DNA from: Euphorbia lathyris | Lineage: Eukaryota; Streptophyta; Magnoliopsida; Malpighiales; Euphorbiaceae | DNA: 64,000 nucleotides | Direction of reading: 5' to 3' | Assembly (NCBI RefSeq): GCF_963576675.1 | Contig: NC_088916.1 | Span: 20,435,501 to 20,499,500 of the forward strand | Shown here: one piece after another, positions 24,129-36,160 of the stretch | Layout: the number at the start of each line of letters is the position of its first letter | Position numbering within the stretch: the first letter of the stretch is position 1 | Position numbers and translations under genes: made by a program | The notes under the pieces: model-generated | What the model saw: only the letters and a program-made list of their open reading frames with translations | Database searches by the model: none | What the model was told of the DNA's origin: nothing

Positions 24129-24330
24129 TGTTAGATATTGTTATATATGTTAATATTCTCTCTTTATTGTATTTCCTATTATAATTACCTCTAGCATAAT
24201 TATAGGAATTATACCATAATTGTATTGTATTTCCTATTATAATTACCTCTAGCATAATTATAGGAATCATACTATTGTATAAATACCCCTTTCATGATTA
24301 ATAGAAAATCAAGACATTCACAATCCAACA
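24129..24330 (+). repeat. 3' LTR of copia A
   Basis: The 202-bp copy is identical to the 5' LTR except for one G/A difference near its end. It is followed by TATAT, the target duplication. Confidence 0.95.
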
Positions 24331-24574
24331 TATATATATATTCAAATGAAACTTTTTTTTTAATTTGTCTTTTATTAGTTTTAGTCTCTCCATAGGATAA
24401 AAATATTATTTTCAACCCTAAACGTTACTTTATATTTTCAAAACTTTTTAATTTCATTCAAATCCCAAAAATGATTTAATTCCTCATTAGCCCAATGTAA
24501 AATTGTGATTTTAGTCTTCTAAACTTATTTTGTTTATAAAATCATATTTTCAATTATTTCAAGATAATTTTTGG
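24331..24574. other. AT-rich spacer between copia A and the MULE
   Basis: About 240 bp of AT-rich sequence in which I see no gene or element. It continues the locus that lay left of copia A before insertion. Confidence 0.6.
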
Positions 24575-24581
24575 GTATTGT

Positions 24582-24630
24582 TATATACCGCAACTATTAT
24601 ACTTTCCACCGTACCCTTTTGACATTTATG
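24582..24630 (+). repeat. Left terminal inverted repeat core of the MULE
   Basis: The 49-bp core is matched by the reverse complement of 37147-37195 at 48 of 49 positions (the exception is ACCGTACC versus ACCGCACC). Being at an end and next to a start codon, it probably also holds the promoter of the transposase gene. Confidence 0.92.
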
Positions 24631-24752
24631 TCCTCATTTATTTTTTACTAAAACTCAATTTTTTTTATCTCTCTTTCTCTCCCAAGCCTAAAAACCCGAC
24701 TTTGGCGAAAATGGACCCGAGCATTCCCGAAGACCATGATTTGGAATACGAG

Positions 24753-25224
24753 GTAATCTTACGATCTAAATTTAAATTAAATATTCATTTTTGAATTTTT
24801 AATTTTTTTTAAGGATATGGCCTAAACGGGCGGCTCATGCCGTTCGATCCGCAGGCCGAACGGATGAACTACCCGTTCGGCCTGCGGACGAGCGGCATGC
24901 GCCGCTCGTTCCACCTGCGGAACGGGTCGCGCGCTGCGCTCGTTCCGTCGTGGGAGGGCAGAGTGACCTTCCCGTTCCCACCGACGGTAGAACGGGCAGG
25001 CTGCCCGTTTTTTACTTTTTAACGGCAGCCTGCCCGTTTAGCCTATAAAAGGCCCGAACAAGCTCGGAATTTTAATTTTTAATGGGCAGGCTGCCCGAAT
25101 AAACCCCGAATTTTTATTTTTTAATTTTTACGCGTATTGTTAATACCTATTATGCACCCGAATGCCACTTTTTAAATTTTTTCATATGTTGTTAATACCT
25201 ATTATGCATTTCTTATATATTCAG
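24753..25224 (+). other. First intron of the transposase gene with GC-rich hairpins
   Basis: The intron begins GTAATC after a 14-codon exon and ends TATATATTCAG. From about 24830 to 25100 it is GC- and CpG-rich and full of inverted repeats. The best pair is 24836-24863 and 24873-24899, whose inner 15 bp (CCGCAGGCCGAACGG) match perfectly around a 9-bp loop. Further near-palindromes such as GGGCAGGCTGCCCG occur near 24993 and 25084. The rest of the element is AT-rich, so this island stands out. Confidence 0.75.
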
Positions 25225-27411
25225 GTACCGTTAGAAGATTGGCAACCCGATGGCATTGATGACAGTTCCCGTTTTATAACGGACACCGTTATCCCTTCGT
25301 GTGAAGATGCTATTGATTGAGCAAAACAGGTAGCTATTCGAATTGGGTTTGAGATTATAATATCTTCGCATAAACATGGGGGCAAGCAAAAGCAATTGAG
25401 ATGTTCACGGGGTGAACGCTACAGAGGGAGAACAGATGATGCAGGGTTAATAAGAAAAAGTAAAACTAAAGCGTGCAGGTGTAAATTTGAGATTAAAGCC
25501 TATCAACGGCCAGACCTTTCTGGTTGGGGGATAAAGGCTAAGGCTGAATTAACTGGTCAGCACAATCATACGTTACGTGTGTATCCAGAGGGTAGTCGGC
25601 AGATGAGCGGACTCAGTACCGCATCAAAATTAATTGTGCGTGATATGAGTTCGGCTCAAGCAAAACCCTGTGCTATTTTAGCAGCCGTTAAAGAAAAGCA
25701 TCCCGAAGACAACCCAACAATTAAACACGTCTACAATTATAGGGATAAGATAAGGAAGGATGGGTTCGAAGGTAGAGACCTGGCTAGTCAGTTCTATCAT
25801 ATTGCTCTCGAGAACAAGTATGCTCATTATACGCAAGCCGATCCTCATTCTGGCGTGGTTACGCATGTGTTTATGGCACATCCAGAATCAGTAGATTTAT
25901 TCAGGACCTATTACTGGTACATCGACATTGATTCAACGTACAAAACCAACAAGTACAAAATGCCATTGGTTGAAATTGTTGGGATGATGCCTTGCAATAA
26001 CAACTTCAAGATCACGTATGCCATCATTGAAGATGAGATTGAAGGGAGCTATCGTTGGGTCCTGCATCAGCTGAGGGTTTTGATTGGGTTTGATCTCAAC
26101 CTGACTGTTATCGTCAATGATAGGGAGTTGGGGTTGTTGAAGCCGATCCTGGAGGTTTTCCCACATACAGCACACTTGCTATGCACCTGGCATATAAACA
26201 AGGATGTAGAAGATCGGGTGTACAGAATTACGGGAGAAAAATCATTTGCCGCTAAATTCAAGAATGGAAAATGGAGAACAATAATTCAATCCATATCCAT
26301 TGCGGAGTACGAGCAAAATCTGAGCAAGATGAAGGATTCTATGAGTAGGTACTAAACTCTTATCTCGTACGTTGAGGAGATGTGGTTGGTGCATAAGGAG
26401 GAGTTTGTTATTGCTTGGACGAAAGATTTCCTACATTGTGGCAACACAACTTCTTGTAGTGTGGAGAGCGAACATGCGAGTCTAAAGCAATGGCTCAATA
26501 CAGCCACAAGATCCCTGGATACGGTATGGCAGAAGGTTCACAAGCAGATTGAATCCCAGGCAACTAATATCAGGTATTTTCAATACATTCTACTGCAAGA
26601 TGTTTATCTTCTTATCAGGTACTTGTAATCTCAGTCAACTGATAGTATGTTTATCTTCTTATCAGGTACATGCTTGAGCAGTCCAGGCTTCGTAAAGGAG
26701 TCATGTACTCCGGATTCCCCCTTAACTACATGGTATGCAAAGTCTCCCACCACTGCATGCATCTGCTCAATGTTGAGTTAGAGCACATGAGAAGTTTGAG
26801 CCATGAAGTGAATGTGCTTTGTGGTTGTGTATTGAGAACCTCTCATCAGATACCATGTGCATGCAAGCTCAAACAAGCTTATGATCTTAACCGTATGATT
26901 AGTATTGAGAGGGTTCATGTGTTCTAGAGAACACTTTTGATTAATTATGGTCAGACTCATGAAACTGAAGGGTGTAATGATCAGACGGAGGATCAGAGAT
27001 ATTTTAAATCCTTAGTCGACCAGGTCTCTAAAGGTGACCCAACCTTGTTGCGGAACATTTCAATACTTATACATGATCAACTACACCCCGATGAAGCACA
27101 TTACACCGAACCTGGTGTAAAAATTAACATTCGAGGATGACCTAAGGCGAGTAAATCCACAAAATGTACGCCGAGTGCCTGAGAGTACAATGAAACTCGG
27201 TGTGGACGTGCTCGTTCTAGTAGTTCGTCTATGAGCCGTGGTAGAAGTGGTAGGAGAAGCTCTTCATCACCTGTCCATAATTTTGCATCATCAGGTAATG
27301 TTTATTTGATCAACACAACTTGTTTTTGTAATACAAATTTGCAATATCTAATTCATTTACACTTAACATACGTTCTGTGTAGGTTACAATATCTTATTTC
27401 ACTCAATGCAG

Positions 27412-28013
27412 ATGGAAATACATTTGAAGCTAATGATTTCGTACATTCTGACAAAATAATCGGGATCATTAAGCCCTACATCGAAACATATTACAATGTA
27501 ATCGGTGATGGAAATTATGGCTTCCATGTTGTTTCTACCTATATTTTTGGCACCGAAGATTCGTGGCAATCAGTTAGGCATAACCTTAGAAATGAAGTAA
27601 TTCCTAACCGTTTTCAGTATGAAAATGTGTTACTTGACGGTGTTGATGCAGCAATTAATAGGATAAGTTGGGACGGTGGAGGTTGTTCGCAGGAGCATTG
27701 GATGCTAGTTTATGATGACTTGTTTCCGATTGCTATATTGTATAATGTTGTTGTCATGCTTTTCAGTTTCATGGGTGGACATACATCACAGTTTTATGGT
27801 ACTGTGTTACCATTGTATTCCGCATCCACTACTACAAGACCAGAACGAGAGATATGCATAGCTCATTTGGATAGTCACTGCCGCCACTATATCCGTTTAA
27901 ATTTATCTCCTAATTTTTCGGTCCCCCTATACAGATATGGTGGTTTCAACACCATGATCGTAGCATTGAAGGGTGGGATCGCTTTTATACTGATAGGAGA
28001 GCACAATGGATAA
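27412..28013 (+). pseudogene. OTU-like cysteine protease domain of the transposase gene, active Cys lost
   Basis: The last exon encodes about 200 residues resembling plant OTU proteases, which remove ubiquitin. The block IGDGNYGFHVVS is the OTU active-site motif, normally DGNC-G-F, but the Cys position is Tyr (TAT at 27516-27518, one G-to-A step from TGT). Later blocks (RNEVIPNRFQYENVL, EHWMLVYDDLFPIA, ICIAHLDSHCRHYIRLNL) cover the rest, with His in the C-terminal catalytic position. OTU domains attached to plant MULE transposases are known as a class. The exon start at 27412 was chosen because it keeps phase; an alternative acceptor at 27382/27383 would not. Confidence 0.75.
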
Positions 28014-28079
28014 GATTGGTTAACCTTAAAGGCAATTAGCTGTTATTGTGTATATTTTAGACTTTGAGTATTATATGTT

Positions 28080-28885
28080 ATTGTTTCTGAATAGTTCTGG
28101 ATGGTTTCAGTTATGTTTCAGTTAGTTGTATATATGTTACAGGTTGATTATATAGGAATTCTGTACTGTTCTGGATGTTTTCAGTTACAGTTTTGTTACA
28201 GTTTTGTTTAGTCGAGTTACAGGTTGATTCTGAATGGTTTTTGAATAGTTCTGGATAGTTTCAGTTATCTTTCAGTTAGTTGTATATATGTTTTAGGTTG
28301 ATTCTATAGGAATTCTGTACTGTTCTGGATGTTTTCAGTTACAGTTTTGTTCAGTCGAGTTACAGGTTGATTCTTAATGGTTTTTGAATAGTTCTGGATG
28401 GTTTCAGTTATGTTTCAGTTAGTTGTATATATGTTTCAGGTTGATTCTATAGGAATTCTGTACTGTTTTGGTTGTTTTCAGTTACAGTTTTGTTCAGTCG
28501 AGTTATAGGTTAATTCTGAATGGTTTTTGAATAGTTCTGGATGGTTTCAGTTATGTTTCAGTTAGTTGTATATATGTTTCAGGTTGATTCTGTAGGAATT
28601 CTGTACTGTTTTGGATGTTTTTAGTTATAGTTTTGTTACAGTTTTGTTCAGTCGAGTTACAGGTTGATTCTAAATGGTTTCTGTATAGTTCTGGATGTTT
28701 TCAGTTATGTTCCAGTTAGTTGTATATATGTTTCAGGTTGATTCTATAGGAATTCTGTACTGTTCTGGATGTTTTCAATTACAGTTTTGTTCAGTCGAGT
28801 TACACTTTGATTCTGAATGGTTTCTATATAGTTCTGGATGTTTTCAGTTATGTTTCAGTTAGTTGTATATATGTTTCAGTCAAGT
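28080..28885. repeat. Minisatellite between the two MULE genes (about 142-155 bp period)
   Basis: About five and a half units, recognisable by ATAGTTCTGGATGGTTTCAG recurring at about 28090, 28245, 28387, 28530, 28684 and 28829. Each also contains TTGTATATATGTTTCAGG and GGAATTCTGTACTG. The units alternate between about 143 and 155 bp, partly from duplication of ACAGTTTTGTT. It starts about 70 bp after the transposase stop and ends about 140 bp before the PMD stop, so it fills the whole gap between the convergent 3' ends. Confidence 0.9.
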
Positions 28886-31052
28886 TAGAGTTTTATAAAA
28901 AATAGTAATAAACAACGTACTTATATAATTAAAGTACTAAAATACCAAGTACATAATACAGATATAATCCGTACAACTATAATAAAAAGTACTACAACAC
29001 AGTCACAAATCACTAGGCCGAATGCTAAGCATCCAAAATCTGGTCGTACGACTGTCTCCACTCAGTCACAATATCCTCATTAAAAATGTTCATCGCCTCC
29101 AATGCACCTTCTTCACAGTTAGCGAAACGGCTAACCCACTGGCAAAAGAAAAACCCCAAAATGAATAAATATCATTTCATTAAATATAATTTGATATTTG
29201 TAAATCAGTTGATTAAAACTTAAATCACTTACCACTTCGCTGTTCGAGCGAGTATGAATAGTCGGTTCGGGTGCAGGCATCTCCGGCAGTAGCTGAGGGT
29301 GTGAATGCAGGTAGTACCAATTCATGTACTGCTCCTCACATTCCAAAGGAGTCCGTGCTAGAGTGAACCGAGATAATACAAGCACGGTCGCCTCGGGAAA
29401 CAAGGTCCAAATATCCTGCGCCATGTCGGCGGGCACTTCTACCCGATACTTCAAGCTGGACCAGGGACGTACAGACTTCAATGGCCTCAAGATTCGTCTG
29501 GGTATGGTCTGCATGTAACCGAGCTGGCGAAGGCATCTCTCCGACATGTACGACATGATCATATCCCGGTAACGTATCCATCCGGCGTATGTCGTCCTAG
29601 GGGTACCCGTAATGGCATCAGGACCATACGACATCCACATCACCTATAGACGTATACAACAACATTAACATACAAGTAATACAAGAAATGAATATGGTTT
29701 CTTTAATTAAATGGAAATTGTACCTCATCCACAGTCAATCTATCAAGCTGGGCGCGATATGATCTCAGCCGATCATCACTCTTCTCCAATGCTATAGATG
29801 ACCACATGCAAGCCCTCGGAAGATCCAGATCCACTGTAACTCCCTCCCGCTGAGGCCTGAAGCACGGGAAGTACTCATAAATCCATGCCTAAAGCAGTGT
29901 CAGACAACCCGTGATCTGTCCGCAGTCTCCTCTGCTAGCAATACCTAGATGACGGTATAGATATGCTAGTGCAGCTGAGCCCCACGAGAGTCCAATGGCT
30001 CCAGTTACCGAGTCCTGTACCTCCAACAGACAGGAAGGTCGAATGCGGTCACCACTCTTATCCATGAACAATGTGCAACCGAGCATAAGAAATGTCCAAG
30101 CTGTAGCCTGTGCATCAGGAATCCGATCTCCTTGACAATACTCCAGGATGGAAGCCGATCGTATACCGCCATTAAAGTAGTGACCGTTCAGCAACTCAGT
30201 CCGAGTCATACCAAACAACTCCATCACACAATACTGAATCTCCTCAATACTCGCCTTAGCAGTCACCATAGCCCCATCGATGGGGATGTGCAAAATCTGC
30301 CACATATCATGCAACATAATGCTCATCTCACCAAACGGCATGTGGAATGATGACGTGTCTGGCTGCCACCGCTCCACAAAAGCCGCAATCAAGGGCGCAT
30401 CAATATGGGCATACATGATACCTGGTAAATAGGACAACCCAGATGACTCTATACTCGACTGGATCTTCCTAGAAGCACCACCGTGCCATACACACAGCTT
30501 TCCATAATAGACTGAGCATGTCTGACACCTGAGGAGGCCCCTATCCTGGCCGCTCCAAATAGCATGGGCAATATGTCCCAGAATGCTCGGGATCACAAGA
30601 CCATTAGATGGACCCCCAGGAACCGGGGTGTTCACGATCCAGTCATCCTCTCCATTAAACTTCTTCATATTCTTATTTTTTTTATGTCAGGCTTTCTGCC
30701 AAGAATACTGAAAATGTGTAGTGTTGAAATCAAACTTGAACCTAAAGGTGTGAGCTTTTTTGCTTAACAGATCTAAAGCACATTTTCTATTTCATTTAAC
30801 TACATTCACCATATTAATTAAATTTCGGAGCATATTTTTTAGAAATTAAAGATACATACAAATAAGTGTGACAACCAAGTAGAAATTAAAGAATATACTC
30901 AACGCAGAACACTTTATCATGTCTTTATTTGTCATTTTACACAAACATATATTAACAATCAGTTAAGTTTTACCAAACAAGTTTATCCATCTAACAAAAT
31001 TTCTCCTTCGTGATTCATATAATTTACTTTTTTCTCTTTAATTCAATCATCA

Positions 31053-31665
31053 ACGGCGATTTTAAGTTCAAAAAACGCTATAACCTACGGCAGAAGACTT
31101 ACCAACAGATTTACTATCGGACATTCTCGCCAGAGTTGCTTCAACATCATTCACCGATATTTTTAGCGCCAAATCAACTTGCAAAGAATGGTTCAAAGCA
31201 GCATCTAAAGATTACGTTTTTGAGCGTGTTTCAATTGATTCTTTACCCGTAATCCATTGGAAAAATACGAGTAAATCTGTTGTCTCCTACCTCGAAAAGT
31301 GCATAAAAGACAGAAATCCATAATCATTATTTCGACAAGGAATGATCGATTATTTCAGCCATTCAAGGCCCGATTCCAGGCTTGAGCACTTCAGGAAAGT
31401 AATTGATAAAGGCCATTAGAAAGCGAAATATGTTTATTGTATAATTCTTATCTGTTATGGCGAAAAATTTAGGGAACAATATTTAAAGTTAGTTTATGAT
31501 TTCAAATCGGAATTGGTGGATGAATGTAGGGAGAAGGTGAGGAAGGTTGTGCAAATGATGTGGAAGCGTAATTTTATAGTTGGAGAAGGAGATGAAAAAG
31601 AATTGAGATTGACAAAAAGAAAAAGTCGAAAAAGGTCGGAAAAAATTAGAAAAAATTTATATTAA
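31053..31665 (+). pseudogene. F-box/SEL1-like pseudogene, array unit 1
   Basis: The translated fragment resembles plant F-box proteins of the At1g67623/At2g35280 type, which act as substrate receptors of SCF ubiquitin ligases. The F-box portion is DLPTDLLSDILARVASTSF ... CKEW. The C-terminal half has SEL1-like text (IDYF, KAKYVYCIILICYG) and ends in a Lys/Arg-rich tail. A TAA in the RNPxSLF block and a TAG after DKGH interrupt it. The TAG is shared by all five units, so the copy was already dead before amplification. Confidence 0.8.
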
Positions 31666-32176
31666 GTTTTTAGACCAAAACGATATTTTTTTTTATCTTC
31701 TTCTTTATATTCTTATTATGTTTTTTTATGGCAGGCTTTCTGCCAAGAATACTGAAAATGTGCAGTGTTGAAATCAAACTTCTTCATATTCTTATTATGT
31801 TTTTTTATGTCAGGCTTTCTGCCAAGAATACTGAAAATGTGTAGTGTTGAAATCAAACTTGAACCTAAAGGTGTGAGCTTTTTTGCTTAACAGATCTAAA
31901 GCACATTTTCTATTTCATTTAACTACATCCACCATATTAATTAAATTTCACAGAATATTTGTTTAGAAATTAAAGATGCTTACAAATAAGTGTGACAGCC
32001 AGGTAGAAATTAAAGAATATACTCAACGCAGAACACTTTATCATGTCTTTATTTGTCATTTTACACAAATAACTATTAACAATCAGCTAAGTTTAACCAA
32101 ACAAGTTTATCTATCTACATAAATATCTTCTTCGTGATTCATATAATTTAATTTTTGTTCTTTAATTGAATCATCA

Positions 32177-32795
32177 ACAACGATTTTAAGTTCAAAAAAA
32201 TATATAACCTAAGGCAGAAGACGTACCAACAGATTTACTATCGGACATTCTCGCCAGAGTTGCTTCAACATCATTCACCGATATTTTTAACGCCAAATCA
32301 ACTTGCAAAGAATGGTTGAAAGCAGCATCTAAAGATTATGCTTTTGCGCGTGTTTCAATTGATTCTTTACCCGTAATCCATTAGAAAAATACGAGTAAAT
32401 CTGTCGTCTCCTACCTCGAGAAGTGCATAAAAGATAGAAATCCAGAATCATTATTTTGACAAGGAATTATCGATTATTTCAGCCATTCAAGGCCCGATTC
32501 CAAGCTTGAGTACTTGAGGAAAGCAATTGATAAAGGCCATTAGAAAGCGAAATATGTTTATTGTATAATTCTTATCTGTTATGGCGAAAAATTTAGGGAA
32601 CAATATTTAAAGTTAGTTTGTGATTTCAAATCGGAATTGGTGGATGAATGTAGCGAGAAGGTGAGGAAGGTTGTGCAAATGATGTGTAAGCATAATTTTA
32701 TAGTTGGAGAAGGAGATGAAAAAGAATTGAGATTGAGAAAAAAAGAAAAAGTCAAAAAATGTCGGAAAAAATTAGAAAAAATTTATATTAAGTTT
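32177..32795 (+). pseudogene. F-box/SEL1-like pseudogene, array unit 2
   Basis: The same gene fragment as unit 1, with extra damage: an in-frame TAG in the VIHWKN block (ATTAGA), a TGA in the SLFRQG block, and the shared TAG after DKGH. An open stretch, 32637-32969, covers only the charged tail and the repeat junction. Confidence 0.8.
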
Positions 32796-33301
32796 TTAGA
32801 CCAAAACGATATTTTTCTTATCTTCTTCTTTATATTCTTATTATGTTTTTTTATGGCAGGCTTTCTGCCAAGAATACTGAAAATGTGTAGTGTTGAAATC
32901 AAACTTCTTGATATTCTTATTATGGTTTTTTATGTCAGGCTTTCTTCCAAGAATACTGAAAATGTGTAGTGTTGAAATCAAACTTCAACCTAAAGGTGTG
33001 AGCTTTTTTGCTTAACAGATCTAAAGCACATTTTCTATTTCATTTAACTACATCCACCATATTAATTAAATTTCGGATCATATTTGTTTAGAAATTAAAG
33101 ATGCTTACAATTAAGTGTGACAGCCAGGTAGAAATTAAAGAATATACTCAACGCATAACACTTTATCATGTCTTTATTTGTCATTTTACGCAAACAACTA
33201 TTAACAATCAGCTAAATTTTACCAAACAAGTTTATCTATCTACATAAATATCTTCTTCGTGATTCATATAATTTAATTTTTGTTCTTTAATTGAATCATC
33301 A

Positions 33302-33920
33302 ATAGTGATTTTAAGTTCAAAAAAAGATATAACCTAAGGCAGAAGACGTACCAACAGATTTACTATCGGACATTCTCGCCAGAGTTGCTTCAACATCATT
33401 CACCGATATTTTTAACGCCAAATCAACTTGCAAAGAATGGTTGAAAGCAGCATCTAAAGATTATGTTTTTGAGCGTGTTTCAATTGATTCTTTACCAATA
33501 ATCCATTAGAAAAATACAAGTAAATCTGTCGTCTCCTACCTCGAGAAGTGCATAAAAGACAAAAATCTAGAATTATTATTTTGACAAGGAATGATCGATT
33601 ATTTCAGCCATTCAAGGCCCGATTCCAGGCTTGAGTACTTGAGGAAAGTAATTGATAAAGGCAATTAGAAAGCGAAATATGTTTATTGTATAATTCTTAT
33701 CTGTTATGGCGAAAAATTTAGGGAACAATATTTAAAGTTAGTTTGTGATTTCAAATCGGAATTGGTGGATGAATGTAGCGAGAAGGTAAGGAAGGTTGTG
33801 CAAATGATGTGTAAGCATAATTTTATAGTTGGAGAAGGAGATGAAAAAGAATTGAGATTGAGAAAAAGAAAAAGTCGAAAAAGGTCGAAAAAAATTAGAA
33901 AAAATTTATATTAACTTTTT
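33302..33920 (+). pseudogene. F-box/SEL1-like pseudogene, array unit 3
   Basis: The F-box core is readable (CCAACAGATTTACTATCGG onward) but interrupted by TAG in the IHWKN block, TGA in SLFRQG and the shared TAG at about 33667. Sequence closely matches units 2 and 4. Confidence 0.8.
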
Positions 33921-34425
33921 AGACCGAAACGATATTTTTTTATCTTCTTCTTTATATTCTTATTATGTTTTTTTATGGCAGGCTTTCTGCCAAGAAAACT
34001 GAAAATGTGTAGTATTGAAATCAAACTTCTTCATATTCTTATTATGTTTTTTTTTATGTCAGGCTTTCTGCCAAGAATACTGAAAATGTGTAGTGTTGAA
34101 ATCAAACTTCAACCTAAAGGTGTGAGCTTTTTTGCTTAACAGATCTAAAGCACATTTTCTATTTCATTTAACTACATCCACCATATTAATTAAATTTCGG
34201 AGCATATTTGTTTAGAAATTAAAGATGCTTACAAATAAGTGTGACAACCAGGTAGAAATTAAAGAATATACTCAATGCAGAACACTTTATCATATCTTTA
34301 TTTGTCATTTTACACAAACAACTATTAACAATCAGCTAAGTTTAACCAAACAAGTTTAGCTATCTACATAAATATCTTCTTCGTGATTCATATAATTTAA
34401 TTTTTGTTCTTTAATTGAATCATCA

Positions 34426-35040
34426 ACAGCGATTTTAAGTTCAAAAAAAGATATAACCTAAGGCAGAAGACGTACCAACGGATTTACTATCGGACATTCT
34501 TGCCAAAGTTGCTTAAACATCATTCACCGACATTTTTAACGCCAAATCAACTTGCAAAGAATGGTTGAAAGCAGCATCTAAAGATTATGTTTTTGAGCGT
34601 GTTTCAATTGATTCTTTACCCGTAATCCATTATAAAAATACGAGTAAATCTGTCGTCTCCTACATCGAGAAGTGCATAAAAGACAAAAATCCAGAATCAT
34701 TATTTTGACAAGGAATTATCGATTATTTCAGCAATTCAAGGCCCGATTCCAGGCTTGAGTACTTGAGGAAAGCAATTGATAAAGGCCATTAGAAAGAGAA
34801 ATATGTTTATTGTATAATTCTTATCTGTTATGGCGAAAAATTTAAGGAACAATATTTAAAGTTAGTTTGTGATTTGAAATCGGAATTGGTGGATGAATGT
34901 AGGGAGAATGTGAGGAAGGTTGTGCAAATGATGTGGAAGCGTAATTTTATAGTTGGAGAAGGAGATGAAAAAGAATTGACATTGAGAAAAAAGAAAAAGT
35001 CGAAAAAGTTCGGAAAAAATTAGAAAAAATTTATATTAAG
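34426..35040 (+). pseudogene. F-box/SEL1-like pseudogene, array unit 4
   Basis: The fragment is as in the other units. It has a private TAA in the RVASTSF block (GCTTAAACA where the others read GCTTCAACA), TGA in SLFRQG and the shared TAG at about 34788. Confidence 0.8.
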
Positions 35041-35548
35041 TTTTTAGACCAAAACGATATTTTTTTATCTTCTTCTTTATATTCTTATTATGTTTTTTTA
35101 TGGCAGGCTTTCTACCAAGAATACTGAAAATGTGTAGTGTTGAAATCAAACTTCTTCATATTCTTATTATGTTTTTTTATGTCAGGCTTTCTGCCAAGAA
35201 TACTGAAAATGTGTAGTGTTGAAATCAAACTTCAACCTAAAGGTGTGAGCTTTTTTGCTTAACAGATCTAAAACACATTTTCTATTTCATTTAACTACAT
35301 CCACCATATTAATTAAATTTCGGATCATATTTGTTTAGAAATTAAAGATGCTTACAAATAAGTGTGACAGCCAGGTAGAAATTAAAGAATATACTCAACG
35401 CAGAACACTTTATCATGTCTTTATTTGTCATTTTACACAAACAACTATTAACAATCAGTTAAGTTTAATCAAACAAGTTTATCTATCTACATAAATATCT
35501 TTTTCTTGATTCATGTAATTTACTTTTTGTTCTTTAATTGAATCATCA

Positions 35549-36160
35549 ACGACGATTTTAAGTTCAAAAAAGGCTATAACCTAAGGCAGAAGACGTACCA
35601 ACAGATTTACTGTCGGACATTCTCGCCAGAGTTGCTTCAACATCATTCACCGATATTTTTAACGCCAAATCAACTTGCAAAGAATGGTTGAAAGCAGCAT
35701 CTAAAGATTACGTTTTTTAGCGTGTTTCAATTGATTCTTTACCCGTAATGCATTGGAAAAATACGAGTAAATATGTCGTCTCCTACCTCGAGAAGTGCGT
35801 AAAAGACATAAATCCAGAATCATTATTTTGACAATGAATAATCGATTATTTCAGCCATTCAATGCCTGATTCCAGGCTTGAGTACTTGAGGAAAGCAATT
35901 GATAACGGCCATTAGAGAGCGAAATATGTTTATTGTATAATTCTTATCTGTTATGGCGAAAAATTTAGGAAACAATGTTTAAAGTTAGTTTATGATTTCA
36001 AATCGGAATTGGTGGATGAATGTATGGAGAAGGTGAGGAAGGTTGTGCAAATGATGTGGAAGCGTAATTTTATAGTTGGAGAAGGAGATGAAAAAGAATT
36101 GAGATTGAGAAAAAGAAAAAGTCGAAAAAGGTTGGAAAAAATTAGAAAAAATTTCTATTA
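35549..36160 (+). pseudogene. F-box/SEL1-like pseudogene, array unit 5
   Basis: The right-most copy, adjoining the 5' half of PMD exon 2. It has a TAG in the YVFERVS block (GTTTTTTAGCG) and the shared TAG at about 35911. The end of the unit carries TGTCAGACTTTCTGTTAAG, a diverged version of the junction word. Confidence 0.8.

Larger units (their letters stand above)
8502..24330 (+). mobile_element. Ty1/copia retrotransposon A, complete but nested with two insertions
   Basis: Two 202-bp LTRs (8502-8703 and 24129-24330) differ at one position by my reading. They are flanked by the 5-bp direct repeat TATAT (8497-8501 and 24331-24335). The internal order is primer binding site, gag (UBN2), protease, integrase, reverse transcriptase, RNase H, then a purine-rich tract. 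Integrase upstream of RT identifies Ty1/copia. The interior contains a solo LTR (11500-12851) and a whole second copia element (14313-23845). Without them the element would be about 4.9 kb, a normal copia size. It is dead: frameshifts near 8993 and 9550 and stops at 9916, 10747 and 13226. Confidence 0.95.
24711..28013 (+). pseudogene. MULE transposase (FAR1-type) fused to an OTU domain, four exons
   Basis: Exons that keep phase are 24711-24752, 25225-26573, 26666-27294 and 27412-28013 (874 codons with stop). Each intron has GT and AG ends. In order the protein has a FAR1/WRKY-GCM1 zinc finger (Cys near 74, 98 and 100; His at 127 and 129), a MULE catalytic domain, a SWIM-like finger (CGCVLRTSHQIPCAC, about 516-530), a C-terminal basic stretch and an OTU-like domain. 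The catalytic acidic residues look present: Asp in YIDIDSTYKTN, Asp in VNDRELGLL, Glu in VESEHASLK. Four stops break it: TGA 25318, TAA 26353, TAG 26925, TGA 27138. Each is one C-to-T or G-to-A step from the expected Trp, Gln or Arg codon. It would bind and cut the element's ends if intact. Confidence 0.85.
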
